Below, piece by piece: positions 35,409 to 45,520 of a stretch of 64,000 nucleotides of DNA (position 1 is its first letter; each line of letters starts with the position of its first letter). The stretch is from Planctomycetota bacterium (GTDB taxonomy: Bacteria; Planctomycetota; Phycisphaerae; WQYP01). The notes under the pieces were generated by a model. That model was not told where the DNA came from, ran no database searches, and was given only the letters and a program-made list of their open reading frames with translations. The stretch covers positions 1-64,000 of the forward strand of contig JAKAEB010000007.1 in the NCBI GenBank assembly GCA_021818445.1. The letters are read 5' to 3'. The position numbers and the translations under genes are program-made.

Positions 35409-36584
35409 TTAAGCTTTTTTGGAGCGGCGTTTGGCAACCAACGTCAGCACACCGATTCCCAGCAGGGCAAAACCAGCGGGTTCAGGGGTGACGGTTGGAT
35501 CTGGAATAAACCCGATGCCCGCAGGCCCGCCAAAGCCGGTGATGATGGGGGTTTCCAAGCCTGTATTAAAATTGAGCATGTCGAGGCTCTTGTTCGTTTT
35601 GTCGGATGAAAATGCCTGGTCCAGCGTAAAACCCGCCTTGGCCGTGATGGCGTAGACAAGGTTATTCTTCACGTCCGCAACCAGCAGGGTGCCTTTGGTA
35701 CTGGTGGCAAATCCGGTGTCATCCGTATTGACCGGATTGCCATTGGGATCAAAAAGGCTCAGCGATGTCACCTTCTGATTGATTGCTCCTGGATTGGCCA
35801 CGTCCGTGAGAGATGCGCCGCTCTCGTTGCTCAGGAGTAAATCCCCAGTCGGAGTTTGATTGAGTGAATCCGGATCAAACACGTTAAGCGACATCGGCGC
35901 TCCGGTGACTTTGTTGGTCGCAGCATCATTACCCCACAGGATGCCCATGGCCGTAGCGGTTTGCGGGTATGAGTTGGGATCTGCCGAAACCTGATAAATC
36001 ACGGGGTGACTGTTGACTTGGGTTGCACTGTCACCGCCGTTATCAGGGTTGGAACCTGAAGCGTAAAGATTGCCATTGATGTACTGCAGGCCGTCAAACC
36101 CGCCGCCATGCACCGACGGATTGGGATAGCCGTAGCGGGCCTCACTGCCGGTGGCGGTATTGATGACCGTCAACGCCGAATTACCATCTTCATTCTGATC
36201 CGTATACAGCATGCCATTAGCGCCCATCGCCATGCCTTCGACGTGGCCGGTGACGGTGTAATAATTCTGCAGTTGCCCTGTCAGCGAGTATTGCGCCACC
36301 ACGCTTTGGCCGCCGTCACCGCCGTCCGATGCAACATTGTCGCCCCAGCCGATGAAGACATTGGTACCCGTGACCGTGATGTCATCAGGAGCGCTGACCG
36401 TGTCCGACGCCCCGGGAATGATGTGCTGGTTCAGTCCCGGCACCGTGAACGGTGAGGCAAATGTAGTGATGTTGTAACCGCCGGTCAGATCGGTCAGTGC
36501 CCCATGCGCCGTCGGGAGTTGTGCCCCGATGGCCACGGCCGCAGCCATGGCGGCCCCCAGTGCGAGTTTCCTGTGAAATGTCAT
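35409..36584 (-). CDS. PEP-CTERM sorting domain protein
   Basis: Exported protein of 391 residues. The N-terminal signal (LALGAAMAAAVAIGAQLPTAHG) and the C-terminal sorting tail are clear: PEP in VTPEPAGFALLGIG, a hydrophobic helix, then RRSKK. Such tails are processed by exosortase in exopolysaccharide-producing bacteria. The body repeats strands such as GTNVFIGWGDNV, GMAMGANGMLYTDQN, GLQYINGNLYASGSN and GTLLVADVKNNLVYAIT, suggesting a beta-propeller of NHL or SMP-30 type. No exosortase is in the window. A polyprenyl sugar-phosphate transferase at 42278 fits an exopolysaccharide context. Confidence 0.88.
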   Translation of the reverse strand: MTFHRKLALGAAMAAAVAIGAQLPTAHGALTDLTGGYNITTFASPFTVPGLNQHIIPGASDTVSAPDDITVTGTNVFIGWGDNVASDGGDGGQSVVAQYSLTGQLQNYYTVTGHVEGMAMGANGMLYTDQNEDGNSALTVINTATGSEARYGYPNPSVHGGGFDGLQYINGNLYASGSNPDNGGDSATQVNSHPVIYQVSADPNSYPQTATAMGILWGNDAATNKVTGAPMSLNVFDPDSLNQTPTGDLLLSNESGASLTDVANPGAINQKVTSLSLFDPNGNPVNTDDTGFATSTKGTLLVADVKNNLVYAITAKAGFTLDQAFSSDKTNKSLDMLNFNTGLETPIITGFGGPAGIGFIPDPTVTPEPAGFALLGIGVLTLVAKRRSKKA

Positions 36585-36846
36585 AACAATTTCTCCTCAA
36601 AATTGCTCTAACATCCACCCCCTCAAAACATAGTTGGTGACAACCACCAACTTCAAGGAAAAGATTAACTGGTGCACATTTGCTGCTGATGGGCACCGCG
36701 CTAATAATTGGCGAGTGTCGGCGGCAGGGTTGCGGGCTGATGCGCCGTGCAAATGTATGAAGCAGGGTGCCAGCCGTCTGTATCACGGATGCCGATTAAA
36801 AAAGAGGTTGCCCGATTGGCATGGCCGCCGCGGGAAGGGACGGACT

Positions 36847-38985
36847 TCAGTCCCGTTTGGATGCCGTGTTGGTGTTGGCAGCGCGAACAATTAACAGCGA
36901 GCAACCGGCGAGTTGTGCGACTGATGTCTGTGCCGCACCCAAAAGGTTATGGCGAAGTTTCCACAGGGGCGAAAGCCCCAGGATCATGAGGTCAAAATCG
37001 CGCGACTTTTCCAATACCACATCCACCGGTCGGTCGCTTTCAATAACCTGCATCCGGATTTGATTGCCGCCGTCCACGTTGGGCAGATATTTTTCCACCA
37101 TGGCGGCGACACCCAGCGGCTGGGCCGTATTATCCCGTTTGGGGCTTACCACATGCACGATGGTGATCTGTACATTTTTGCTGCGGCTGATACGGTACGC
37201 AGCCAGCAAGGCCCCGGCATCCTGCGCTTCACCGAGATAGGGTACCAATACCTGCTCGATGGGTTGGGATTTTTTCGCCACCAGAATGGCGACGTTGGCT
37301 TTGGCGCGCTTTAATACATGATCGACCACGCCACCCAGGGCGGAAGGGTCCAATATGCCACGATGAGATCCCAACACCACCCAGTCGGCCTGATGATGTT
37401 GGGCGACAAGGGTAATATCCCTTGCAATACGCAATGTGGGCAGCGACAGGGTATTGGCGGGCACTTTGGCCTCTGCCACTTCACGCATGGCGATATCTGT
37501 CACATCCTGATTTTTTATTTCCTGCGCGGTCACCCCCAGAGACGTACTGGGGGAAACGAGTTGCAGCAGCGTGAGCTTGCCCGGCTGGCCAGCCAGCAAT
37601 GCCACCGCCGCCCGCACCAGTCCTACCGCCGTCGATTGTTGGGCCAGACATACCAAGATATGCGTTTCAGGCCCGGCCGTCGGTTTGCCATCGTCGGTCT
37701 TGGCCTCGCTGCCGCTGCGGATGGCGGACCTTTTGGATGGCAATTCCACCAGCGATGCTACGATGCTGGAGAGCAGAGTAACGGCAAGCAGCGCAAAGAC
37801 GGCCAGCGTTATCGTGCGTTCGGAAATGGCGTGAAGTTGAAATGCCAAATTCAGCACCACCAGTTCGACGACGCCGTGGGTGTTAAGCAGCAACCCAAAG
37901 ATTGACGCCTCTTTCCAACCCAAAGCTAAAATTTTAGCTGGCAAAAAGCTGAAGAAAAATTTGACTGCAAACAGAATTCCTACAAGCGCCAGCCATAATT
38001 TCCAGGCACCCGGCGAATTGATTTCAGCGATGTTTACATGCAGCCCGACGCTGGCAAAAAAGATGGGCATAAGGATTAACAGCGTCACATCTTCCACGCT
38101 GGTTGTGACACGGCTGACAAATTGCTCATCGGACGGGAATATCAGCCCTATCATAAAGGCACCAAAAACTGGATTGATACCCAACGAGCTGGCCACCAAG
38201 CCCGATATAAAAAGGGAAAAGATCGCCAGCGCCAGCAGATCGCGCGAAACATATCCCCTTACCTGAAAGTGAGCCTGAAAACGCCACAGAAAACGCCGCA
38301 CAAAAAACATCATCACCACGACATAGGCGGTGGCCAGAACGGCGGTTTTCAATCCCAAAAGCCCGGTCATCCACAGCGGCGTATGCCCGCCACCAAGTCG
38401 CGTTTTGGCCAGATCATAGGTCAGTGCCAGCACGCACCAGCCGGTAAGATCAAGCACGGCTGCCGCTGCGAGGGTGAATGTGCCCAACGCCGATTTGTGC
38501 ATGGCCCGGTCGCGGATGCGTTTGGCCAGCACGGGGAAGGCGCTAAGTCCCAGTGCTGTAGCCATCATCGCGACAAATGCGATATGGGAATGAATTTTGC
38601 CGGTGATGGCAGGATGCTGCAGCAGGGCAATGGCGATAAAGATACCGGCAATAAAAGGCCCGCCGACACTGGTCAAGCCCGTCAGAATGACAGCTTTGCC
38701 TTTGCCCTTCAGGGTCCGGAGGTCTAATTCCAACCCGACGGTAAACATGAAAAACATCACGCCCAGCTCGGATAGCAGATTCAAAAAGGGCATGGATTCG
38801 GGCGGAAAAAGCCAATGCAACAAATGTCCGTGGTCGATCAGGCCCAGCAGGCTCGGCCCGAGCAGGATGCCGCCGAGCATTTCGCCAATTACCTCTGACT
38901 GTCCCAGCAATCGCAGCACAGCACCACATATGCGCGCTGCCACCACGATGAGTGCAATCTGGATCATCAGATGTTCAATTGTCAT
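36847..38985 (-). CDS. cation/proton antiporter fused to tandem USP domains
   Basis: Intact 712-residue fusion: a CPA2-type exchanger of about 12 helices (GEMLGGILLGPSLLG, FTVGLELDLRTLKGKGKA) followed by two USP-like domains starting at ETHILVCLAQQ and EQVLVPYLGEAQDAGALLAA. The exchanger swaps Na+ or K+ for H+; the cytoplasmic USP pair is expected to bind a nucleotide and control transport. It is the full-length paralogue that shows the genes at 7663-8640 and 8628-9806 are two pieces of one protein. It ends with LAGCSLLIVRAANTNTASKRD. Confidence 0.9.
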   Translation of the reverse strand: MTIEHLMIQIALIVVAARICGAVLRLLGQSEVIGEMLGGILLGPSLLGLIDHGHLLHWLFPPESMPFLNLLSELGVMFFMFTVGLELDLRTLKGKGKAVILTGLTSVGGPFIAGIFIAIALLQHPAITGKIHSHIAFVAMMATALGLSAFPVLAKRIRDRAMHKSALGTFTLAAAAVLDLTGWCVLALTYDLAKTRLGGGHTPLWMTGLLGLKTAVLATAYVVVMMFFVRRFLWRFQAHFQVRGYVSRDLLALAIFSLFISGLVASSLGINPVFGAFMIGLIFPSDEQFVSRVTTSVEDVTLLILMPIFFASVGLHVNIAEINSPGAWKLWLALVGILFAVKFFFSFLPAKILALGWKEASIFGLLLNTHGVVELVVLNLAFQLHAISERTITLAVFALLAVTLLSSIVASLVELPSKRSAIRSGSEAKTDDGKPTAGPETHILVCLAQQSTAVGLVRAAVALLAGQPGKLTLLQLVSPSTSLGVTAQEIKNQDVTDIAMREVAEAKVPANTLSLPTLRIARDITLVAQHHQADWVVLGSHRGILDPSALGGVVDHVLKRAKANVAILVAKKSQPIEQVLVPYLGEAQDAGALLAAYRISRSKNVQITIVHVVSPKRDNTAQPLGVAAMVEKYLPNVDGGNQIRMQVIESDRPVDVVLEKSRDFDLMILGLSPLWKLRHNLLGAAQTSVAQLAGCSLLIVRAANTNTASKRD

Positions 38986-39115
38986 TTAACAATCTCAATC
39001 CTAATCGTTCCCCGACAGCCGTGATCCCGGTGCCGAGCCAATGAACAGACCCCTCTGCACCCGCGCACTGGGCGTGCGCCGATTGAGCAGCGATGATGAT
39101 ACAGGCGATCGGAAA

Positions 39116-39910
39116 TTATTTCCCGCTTGCGGTGGTCTGATTGGGAAGATCAAACGATAATGGCGGCAGTCCAATCTCTTTTCGAGCGATATTACACCGG
39201 CGTAAAACCTTGATCATCTGCAAGCCGTCAAAATATCTGACTCTGCCGTCTGCAAAAGCGATGGGGCCGGCATTGATCTGCTCCTGGGAGTTTTTGAAAA
39301 GCAGGATGATTTTTTTTATGTTGGGTGTAACGCGTCCATCGGCCGACAGGGTGAGTCCCCGTCCCGCGTAGCGAAAATCGCTGTTTCGCCGAATGACCAT
39401 ATCCAGTTCCTTCGCGCCGAGTTTTTTCCAGCCCGGGGGGAGTTTAAGGGCGACCAGGCCGTTGGTAGGGTCGCTTAAGTCGGCCAGTTTAATACGGCCA
39501 TCCCGCACCAGCACTGCCAGATGAGCGGGGTAGTTGCCGTCGTGAGCGCGGGCGTAGGAAACGCACGCTTTGGCGATATCCCGCATGTGTTGAAATTCGA
39601 TCGTTTCCTGCGCCTTATGGATGCTTACCGATTGCACCGCAAAGACAATCATGCCCAACGTCATGCAGATGCCGCCGAGCCAGCGGCCCAGAATAATATT
39701 TTGCCGGTCGCGTATGCGGTAAATAACCGCTCCCGCCCCCAAAAACAGCGTCATCAAAGACAAAATAAGTTCGCTGATGGGCGGTGGCTTGTGCAAGGTG
39801 GCTTTGTGCGTGGCAAGCATCGCGAGTTCAGCGATAAAGCTGACCAGCGCCGCCACCGACATCCAATTTATCACGCGGGGGGACGATTCTGTCGTTGACG
39901 TGGAACTCAA
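39116..39910 (-). CDS. hypothetical membrane protein with DG-motif C-terminus
   Basis: Protein of 264 residues. Three hydrophobic helices occupy about residues 15-115 and a cytoplasmic or periplasmic domain follows. Near the C-terminus GPIAFADGRVRYFDGL resembles the FADGSVRF end of planctomycete DUF1559/H-X9-DG proteins, and HMRDIAKACVSYARAHDGNYPAHLAVL resembles the pseudopilin-like helix of that group. No function assigned. It overlaps the end of scpA by 4 nt and so is coupled to it. Confidence 0.6.
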   Translation of the reverse strand: MSSTSTTESSPRVINWMSVAALVSFIAELAMLATHKATLHKPPPISELILSLMTLFLGAGAVIYRIRDRQNIILGRWLGGICMTLGMIVFAVQSVSIHKAQETIEFQHMRDIAKACVSYARAHDGNYPAHLAVLVRDGRIKLADLSDPTNGLVALKLPPGWKKLGAKELDMVIRRNSDFRYAGRGLTLSADGRVTPNIKKIILLFKNSQEQINAGPIAFADGRVRYFDGLQMIKVLRRCNIARKEIGLPPLSFDLPNQTTASGK

Positions 39911-40791
39911 ATTACTTCCTCATGTTGGGTGATAGTGGATGACCGCCCGGCATCGGTTGGCTCCGCATCTGGCGGTTGAGACGCCATCGGGCTGTCGGAG
40001 GCCACTTCCGGTTGGTCGGCTGCCGGTGCCGACGCCCCGGTGGGAATGTCGGTGGGAGCGGCATCGCGCAGACGCAAAATGATGCGGCCGGCGGATTCAT
40101 TTTGTTCAAAGGTAATTTTTTTTAGCCGAATCAATTCCAGTGTGGCCAAAAACAGACCGATCATCTCGCTTTTTGATTTTCGGCCGATAAACAAGTCCTG
40201 CAGGCCGATGCTGCCATCGCGCGTGATGCGGTCAAGGATATCGGCCTGATGCAGGCTGATGGGGGTGTCGTCATAGACCACATCGTGCCCATAGGCGCTG
40301 TGTCCGACGCTGGCCATAATGGCCGTAAAAGCATCAATGAGTTGGAACAGGTTTAAATCTTCAATGTCCAGCGGTGCCCGACCGGTTGATTTCTGCACAG
40401 CGCGGCTGAACCGCAACTGTTCCGTCTGCGCCCGCCGCTGAAGATCGTTGGCGGCATCCTTATAGCGTTTGTATTGAAGCAGTTGTTCCACCAGCGCCTG
40501 GCGCGGATCAATGGTGGTTTCCGTGCCGCTGTCGGTTGTGGCATCTGCCGAGGGCAGCGGGTTGAGCATGCGGCTTTTGATTTCCATGAGCGTGGCGGCC
40601 ATCACCAGGAAATCGCCTGCTAAATTGATGTCGATTTGGCGGATCACCTCAACGTGAGCGAGATACTGAGAGGTAATCCTGGCAATGGGGATATTATAAA
40701 TATCCACTTCGTTTTTGCGGATGAGGAACAGCAGCAGTTCAAGAGGGCCGCTGTATACATCCAGTTCAACTCGATACGTCGCCGCGTCCAT
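39907..40791 (-). CDS. scpA: segregation and condensation protein A
   Basis: Kleisin subunit of the SMC-ScpAB chromosome condensation complex, 294 residues. N-terminus VELDVYSGPLELLLFLIRKNEVDIYNIPIARIT and FLVMAATLMEIKSRMLNP are diagnostic for the SMC-head binding part; the winged-helix end shows DLFIGRKSKSEMIGLFLATLELIRLKKITFEQ. The last 50 residues are a Pro/Asp-rich tail. scpB is not adjacent. A membrane protein gene overlaps the 3' end. Confidence 0.93.
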   Translation of the reverse strand: MDAATYRVELDVYSGPLELLLFLIRKNEVDIYNIPIARITSQYLAHVEVIRQIDINLAGDFLVMAATLMEIKSRMLNPLPSADATTDSGTETTIDPRQALVEQLLQYKRYKDAANDLQRRAQTEQLRFSRAVQKSTGRAPLDIEDLNLFQLIDAFTAIMASVGHSAYGHDVVYDDTPISLHQADILDRITRDGSIGLQDLFIGRKSKSEMIGLFLATLELIRLKKITFEQNESAGRIILRLRDAAPTDIPTGASAPAADQPEVASDSPMASQPPDAEPTDAGRSSTITQHEEVI

Positions 40792-41035
40792 GGATCGTAA
40801 AGATACCCGATGCGGGGGTAGATCGCGAGAATGCCGTTATTGATGCCTGTTAGAAATCGGTACGCGGACCGACTTCGGCGTGGGAGCGGCAGAAACTGCT
40901 GGCGCGGACGCACTTGGTGCGACAACGTGCAAGTACCACGTTGCGAGCGTACCAGTCGATTGGCACCTGGCGGAGTACAGAGGGCCGGCCACGGTAGCGA
41001 AAATATTTTGGCCGCAGATGCAATGTCCCAAGTCG

Positions 41036-42013
41036 TCACGTCCGTTGCTGGCGGTTGAAAACATGCTGATTATGCCAGCGTATCGCCGCCGGGTCAGGAT
41101 GCATCTCGCGGCGATTTGGTAGACAAAGAGCCATGGGCTTGTCGGCCGGGGCCCTGATGAATTCATAGCCGCCCATAATTCCGTCATCCGGCGGCAGGCG
41201 ATCAACCGCATGGGAGACTTGAATTTGGTAGTCCACGCTGAACGTCAACCATCCGATATCAAATGCCCAATGGTGCAGCCGGCATAACGCAACGCCGTTC
41301 CAGATATCGTCGCGGCCCCGGGCGTAACTGGGCACGATATGTGCAGCCTCAACCTCCCATGACAGGCGATCAGGTGAGGCCAGCTTCAGCCCGCACATGG
41401 CACATTTATGCCCGTATGCTTCCACAACGGCCTGGCGGAATCCGCGTTGCCGGAGCAGGCGGTTAGCAACCCTCGTGACAGTCTTTTTGGAGGTGTCGAT
41501 AGGATTGTAATTTTCTGGTTTCGGCCGCTCTGCGATTGCACGGGCGATTTCTTGTACCTCGAAGGATGCGACCAGCAGCGAGTCCTTCCTGGATATTGGA
41601 ATGTCGCTGAGTTTGATGGCCTCATCGAAACCCTTCTCGGTAAGCATCCACTCCCGCCGGTTGGTGAGTCGAAACGTTTCAGTCGGACGCGATACCAAGT
41701 TTTTACGAGCCAGCGCAGTCGCGGCCCGGAACAGCAATCGGTGCCAAAGCAATGACGTTTTGCGCCGGTTTTCCTTCCGATACATTGTCTTGAGTGTCTC
41801 GCGGCGCTGTCGGTCATTCAGATGAAACTCATCCGCGAGTTGTTGGACAACAGGCTCGCCTTCGCCAAATTCCCTGATAACGCCACCATGCAAAAACAAA
41901 CATTTGAGCAGTGAAGTCTCTATCAGCCTCCGCTCCGGCATCGCCAAATCTTCGGTCATCCTGCCTTCATAGCTCATAACAAGATATGATCTCCACAACG
42001 TGCGTGCCGGCAT
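41036..42013 (-). CDS. HNH endonuclease with N-terminal winged-helix-like domain
   Basis: Protein of up to 325 residues. The N-terminal part (RRLIETSLLKCLFLHGGVIREFGEGEPVVQQLADEF) resembles the Mrr-type winged helix, and the C-terminus is an HNH nuclease: YGHKCAMCGLKL, WEVEAAHIVPSYARGRDDIWNGVALCRLHHWAFDIG. This layout is found in stand-alone modification-dependent or type IV-like restriction enzymes. No methyltransferase is adjacent. The start is uncertain among ATGs at 42013, 41977 and 41959; the last has the best ribosome binding site (AAGGCAGG). Confidence 0.83.
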   Translation of the reverse strand: MPARTLWRSYLVMSYEGRMTEDLAMPERRLIETSLLKCLFLHGGVIREFGEGEPVVQQLADEFHLNDRQRRETLKTMYRKENRRKTSLLWHRLLFRAATALARKNLVSRPTETFRLTNRREWMLTEKGFDEAIKLSDIPISRKDSLLVASFEVQEIARAIAERPKPENYNPIDTSKKTVTRVANRLLRQRGFRQAVVEAYGHKCAMCGLKLASPDRLSWEVEAAHIVPSYARGRDDIWNGVALCRLHHWAFDIGWLTFSVDYQIQVSHAVDRLPPDDGIMGGYEFIRAPADKPMALCLPNRREMHPDPAAIRWHNQHVFNRQQRT

Positions 42014-42277
42014 TTCGATGCAAACGGATAATCTTGCTGGTTTACACGTACTTTGCGCCGGATCGCGTGCAATAACGCGGTGGCAATCGGATTAAAAGTG
42101 CTGCCATAGGGCGAGAAATGGCGTCGCAGCAGTCGGCGTGAATAATCTGGGTTACGACCTTTTGCATATATTCGATTATCCGGTTTCAGCGCCCGGGCCG
42201 CAAGCAGGGCCTATGCCGAACCCATCGAGAGCAATAACTGGGCGTGTAACTGCAGATTGCGCCGACGGCGGCGCAGA

Positions 42278-43675
42278 TCAATAGGCGTTGGGGTGCCGAA
42301 ACCCGCGGAATATGGTCATAAACATAATTTTAATATCCAGCAGCGGCGACCAGTTGTGCACATAATACAGATCATATTGCAGACGTTTGCGGAAACTGGT
42401 ATCCCCCCGGTAGCCGTTGATCTGCGCCCAGCCCGTAATACCCGCCCGCACCTTTAACCGCATGGGAAAGCCGGGGGCCTCTCGCCGCAGCCGGGCCATC
42501 AATTCAGGTCTTTCGGGCCGCGGGCCAACCAGCGACATATGGCCGGCCAGCACATTGAAAAGCTGCGGAAGTTCATCCAGACTGGTACGCCTCAGCCATT
42601 TGCCTACCGCTGTGCAACGCGGATCGTTCGGTACCGCCATGGTGGCACCACTGCCGGTCTCGGCGGTGACGACCATCGAACGAAATTTGAGAATATTAAA
42701 TGGCTTTCCGCCAAAACTGATGCGCTGCTGTCGATACAGTACAGGGCCACGTGAGGTAAGCTTGATTGCCGCGGCAATAATCAGCATGGGAATGGCAAAT
42801 ACGGTCAGGGCCAGAGCGGCTCCGGCAAGGTCAAATGTTCGTTTGTAGATGGCCCGCCAACCCTCCAGCGGATTTTCACGCACGCTTATAATCGGCATGC
42901 CGTCGAGTTCGCTGACCGACAGATTGGTCGTGACCGGCGAACCATAAATGTCGGGTATCACACGCACATCCACGGCCGTGTCTTCCAGCATTTTTAATAC
43001 GCGCCGTATGGTGCGGGAGTGGCGACCGTTCATTGCCACAAAGACGGAATCAATTCTGTGTGTGTCGATAATGGCCGGAAGGTTTTCAATCCCACCGAGT
43101 ATCGGCAAACCGCGAAGATGCCCTCTCACATAATCTTCCTCAGCTACAAAGCCGGCAATGCGGATGCCCGTCCAGGTATTTTCCTGCAGGCGAAAAAGTG
43201 TTTTTTGTGCCAATCGACCCGAGCCGATGATCAGTGCGTGCCGCAAATTCCACCCGTTACGCCGGATGGTTCCCAGGGCGATTCGGGCACAGAGTCGCTC
43301 GCCCAAAAGCAGCCCCGCTGAAATCGGCAACAGCAACAGCAGCATGCCACGGGTGAAACGGGTGTGCTCAATATTGTAGATGCCCACCAGCAGCAGCATC
43401 CACGCGATGACGCAGCCAAAAAGTATCACACGCAATTCTTCAAAGATTGATTTTATGCGCCGCGGTTTATACGCACCGGCCCCGTTGAGGCATAGCGCGA
43501 TGAGTGCCACGAAAATGATCAAATTAACAATGACATCACGCTGTGGCGGCAATCCTTTGCTGTGAGGCAGCAAGCCAAAACGGATGCCATAGGCGACGTA
43601 CCACGCGGCTGTTGCCACGGCCAAGTCGAAGCATCCGCGTATGAATCCGATAAGCTGGCTGTGCTGTTTGAGCAT
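42278..43675 (-). CDS. undecaprenyl-phosphate sugar phosphotransferase (WcaJ-like)
   Basis: Initiating polyprenyl glycosylphosphotransferase for exopolysaccharide synthesis, 465 residues. Four N-terminal helices and a CoA-binding-like cytoplasmic region (ALIIGSGRLAQKTLFRLQ) precede a fifth hydrophobic segment and the catalytic domain: YKRTFDLAGAALAL, GPVLYRQQRISFGGKPFNILKFRSM, RRTSLDELPQLFNVLAGHMSLVGPRPE and KVRAGITGWAQINGYRGDT. It transfers a hexose-1-phosphate to undecaprenyl phosphate. No polymer cluster adjoins; the PEP-CTERM protein suggests a related exopolysaccharide system elsewhere. Confidence 0.93.
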   Translation of the reverse strand: MLKQHSQLIGFIRGCFDLAVATAAWYVAYGIRFGLLPHSKGLPPQRDVIVNLIIFVALIALCLNGAGAYKPRRIKSIFEELRVILFGCVIAWMLLLVGIYNIEHTRFTRGMLLLLLPISAGLLLGERLCARIALGTIRRNGWNLRHALIIGSGRLAQKTLFRLQENTWTGIRIAGFVAEEDYVRGHLRGLPILGGIENLPAIIDTHRIDSVFVAMNGRHSRTIRRVLKMLEDTAVDVRVIPDIYGSPVTTNLSVSELDGMPIISVRENPLEGWRAIYKRTFDLAGAALALTVFAIPMLIIAAAIKLTSRGPVLYRQQRISFGGKPFNILKFRSMVVTAETGSGATMAVPNDPRCTAVGKWLRRTSLDELPQLFNVLAGHMSLVGPRPERPELMARLRREAPGFPMRLKVRAGITGWAQINGYRGDTSFRKRLQYDLYYVHNWSPLLDIKIMFMTIFRGFRHPNAY

Positions 43676-43760
43676 AAGAGCTACGCAATCTCCACGCTTC
43701 GCCGGCGCAATTCGCTGTAATGTATTGTGCCCGATATTTCCACGGAGTCAAAATAGCGGC

Positions 43761-43788
43761 TTGACGTTAGAGTTTCGTTAGGTATGAT
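43761..43788 (+). promoter_or_regulatory. sigma-70-like promoter of recA
   Basis: TTGACG at 43761-43766 and TATGAT at 43783-43788, spacer 16 nt, 64 nt before the recA ATG. No standard LexA box was recognised nearby. Confidence 0.65.
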
Positions 43789-43851
43789 GCCACCGTTTTA
43801 TCATCCGCCAGAATGCTCGGCGAAGTATGTCTTTTTTTTGAGGCTCGCACC

Positions 43852-44967
43852 ATGTCGAAAGAAACACCACCGGCTAATCCCGCCAAGGATCAGGCCCTGA
43901 AACAAGCGGTAGCCATGATTGAAAAATCGTTTGGCAAAGGCGCTATCATGGTGCTTGACGGAAATGCCTCGCTATCCGTAGAAGGTATCCCCACCGGTTC
44001 GATCGGTCTTGATCTGGCCTTGGGCGGCAAAGGTATGCCGCGCGGCCGAATTGTCGAAGTGTTCGGTCCGGAATCCTCGGGTAAAACCACGCTTTGCCTG
44101 CACATTATCGCGGAGGCTCAAAAGCTCGGTGGGATGGCGGCATTTGTGGATGCCGAACACGCCCTTGATCCAACCTGGGCCAAGCGGTTGGGCGTGGATT
44201 TGAAGGGTTTGCTTGTCAGTCAGCCGGACACAGGCGAGCAAGCGCTGGAAATTGTTGAAATGTTGGTCCGCAGCAATGCGGTCGACGTGATTGTGGTGGA
44301 TTCCGTCGCCGCTTTAATCCCCAAGGCGGAAATTGAAGGCGAAATGGGCGATGCGTCGATGGGCATGCAGGCGCGGCTCATGAGCCAGGCCATGCGCAAA
44401 CTCACCGGCGCGGTCTCCAAAAGTAAGTCGCTGGTTATTTTCATCAACCAGATTCGCGAAAAAATCGGTGTGATGTTCGGCAACCCTGAAACCACCACCG
44501 GCGGCCGGGCGCTGAAATTCTATTCCTCCGTGCGAATTGACATCCGCCGTATCAACACCATTAAGGAAGGTGATGCAGCCATTGGTAACCGCGTGCGTGC
44601 CAAAGTGGTAAAAAACAAAATTGCGCCGCCTTTCCGCGATGCGGAATTCGACATCCTGTTTGATTCCGGCATCAGCTACCATGGCGATTTACTGGATATG
44701 GCGGTTGCCGACAATGTGGTCGAAAAATCGGGCGCGTGGTTCAGTTACGGTGCCCTGCGTATCGGTCAGGGGCGTGAGCAGGCCCGGCAATTCCTGAAAG
44801 ATAATCCGGACGCCGCCAGCGAGATTCATGCCACCATTTTGGCCAAAAGAAATCCGCCTGCCAATGCGGCGGCTGCTGCGGCGGCGGGAGCCAAATCGAT
44901 GGCTGCACCCGCGGCCGAAAAGGTGGAAAAAACGGACAAACCAGATCGCCCCGCGATAAAGAAGTAA
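43852..44967 (+). CDS. recA: recombinase RecA
   Basis: Strand-exchange ATPase of homologous recombination, 371 residues. Walker A GPESSGKT is at residues 72-79; [57 protein letters not shown] and the usual C-terminal region are all present. The last 40 residues are an Ala/Lys-rich tail. No intein. The ATG at 43852 gives the standard N-terminus, and a sigma-70-like promoter lies upstream. A 550-nt non-coding stretch follows. Confidence 0.98.
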   Translation: MSKETPPANPAKDQALKQAVAMIEKSFGKGAIMVLDGNASLSVEGIPTGSIGLDLALGGKGMPRGRIVEVFGPESSGKTTLCLHIIAEAQKLGGMAAFVDAEHALDPTWAKRLGVDLKGLLVSQPDTGEQALEIVEMLVRSNAVDVIVVDSVAALIPKAEIEGEMGDASMGMQARLMSQAMRKLTGAVSKSKSLVIFINQIREKIGVMFGNPETTTGGRALKFYSSVRIDIRRINTIKEGDAAIGNRVRAKVVKNKIAPPFRDAEFDILFDSGISYHGDLLDMAVADNVVEKSGAWFSYGALRIGQGREQARQFLKDNPDAASEIHATILAKRNPPANAAAAAAAGAKSMAAPAAEKVEKTDKPDRPAIKK

Positions 44968-45520
44968 TTGCTGCAAATACTTGGCTGGTGCCGCCGAGTG
45001 AGGCGTGCCGAGTTGGCGGCCGAATGCCGCGCCATGTGCTGACTGCCTGCAATCTCATTGCATGTGCCCGAGGCAAGTTTCATTCGGTTACGCGATGAAT
45101 GCCATGGGCTGCCCCAGCTTGCCAGCCGCACACGACGCCTGGGGAATGAATCGATCGGATTTACGAAACGGGTGATTTGAGTCCAAGGCGGCAAGATAAA
45201 ATCGGCGCAGAGAAAAACCGCCTTACAAAGCACTTCACGTTCGTCGCCACGAATAAAAAAATGATGGCGGTTTATGAAAACTAACGGCTGACGAAAAGTT
45301 TGCCTCGCTTGGCGGTCTTATCTGTCTGATCTTTTCTGATCAAACCCTGTTTGACGATTCAGCCTCCTTTCATCTGCTGAGGACTCATCTACCAATATTA
45401 TCGCATGGAGGTGGGTGCGAGGGCAAGTGAAAACATGCAAATATGTAAGTCAATTAAAAACATGCAGTTGTAATTGCGTTTCTGCCTTTGCAAGGTATCC
45501 CGTGGTCACCCTGTGGCAAT
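44968..45520. other. non-coding stretch after recA
   Basis: About 550 nt between convergent recA and the PIN/TRAM gene. Only short frames antisense to recA enter it. Two copies of AAAACATGCA lie near 45428-45468. I see no RNA gene or strong terminator. Confidence 0.4.
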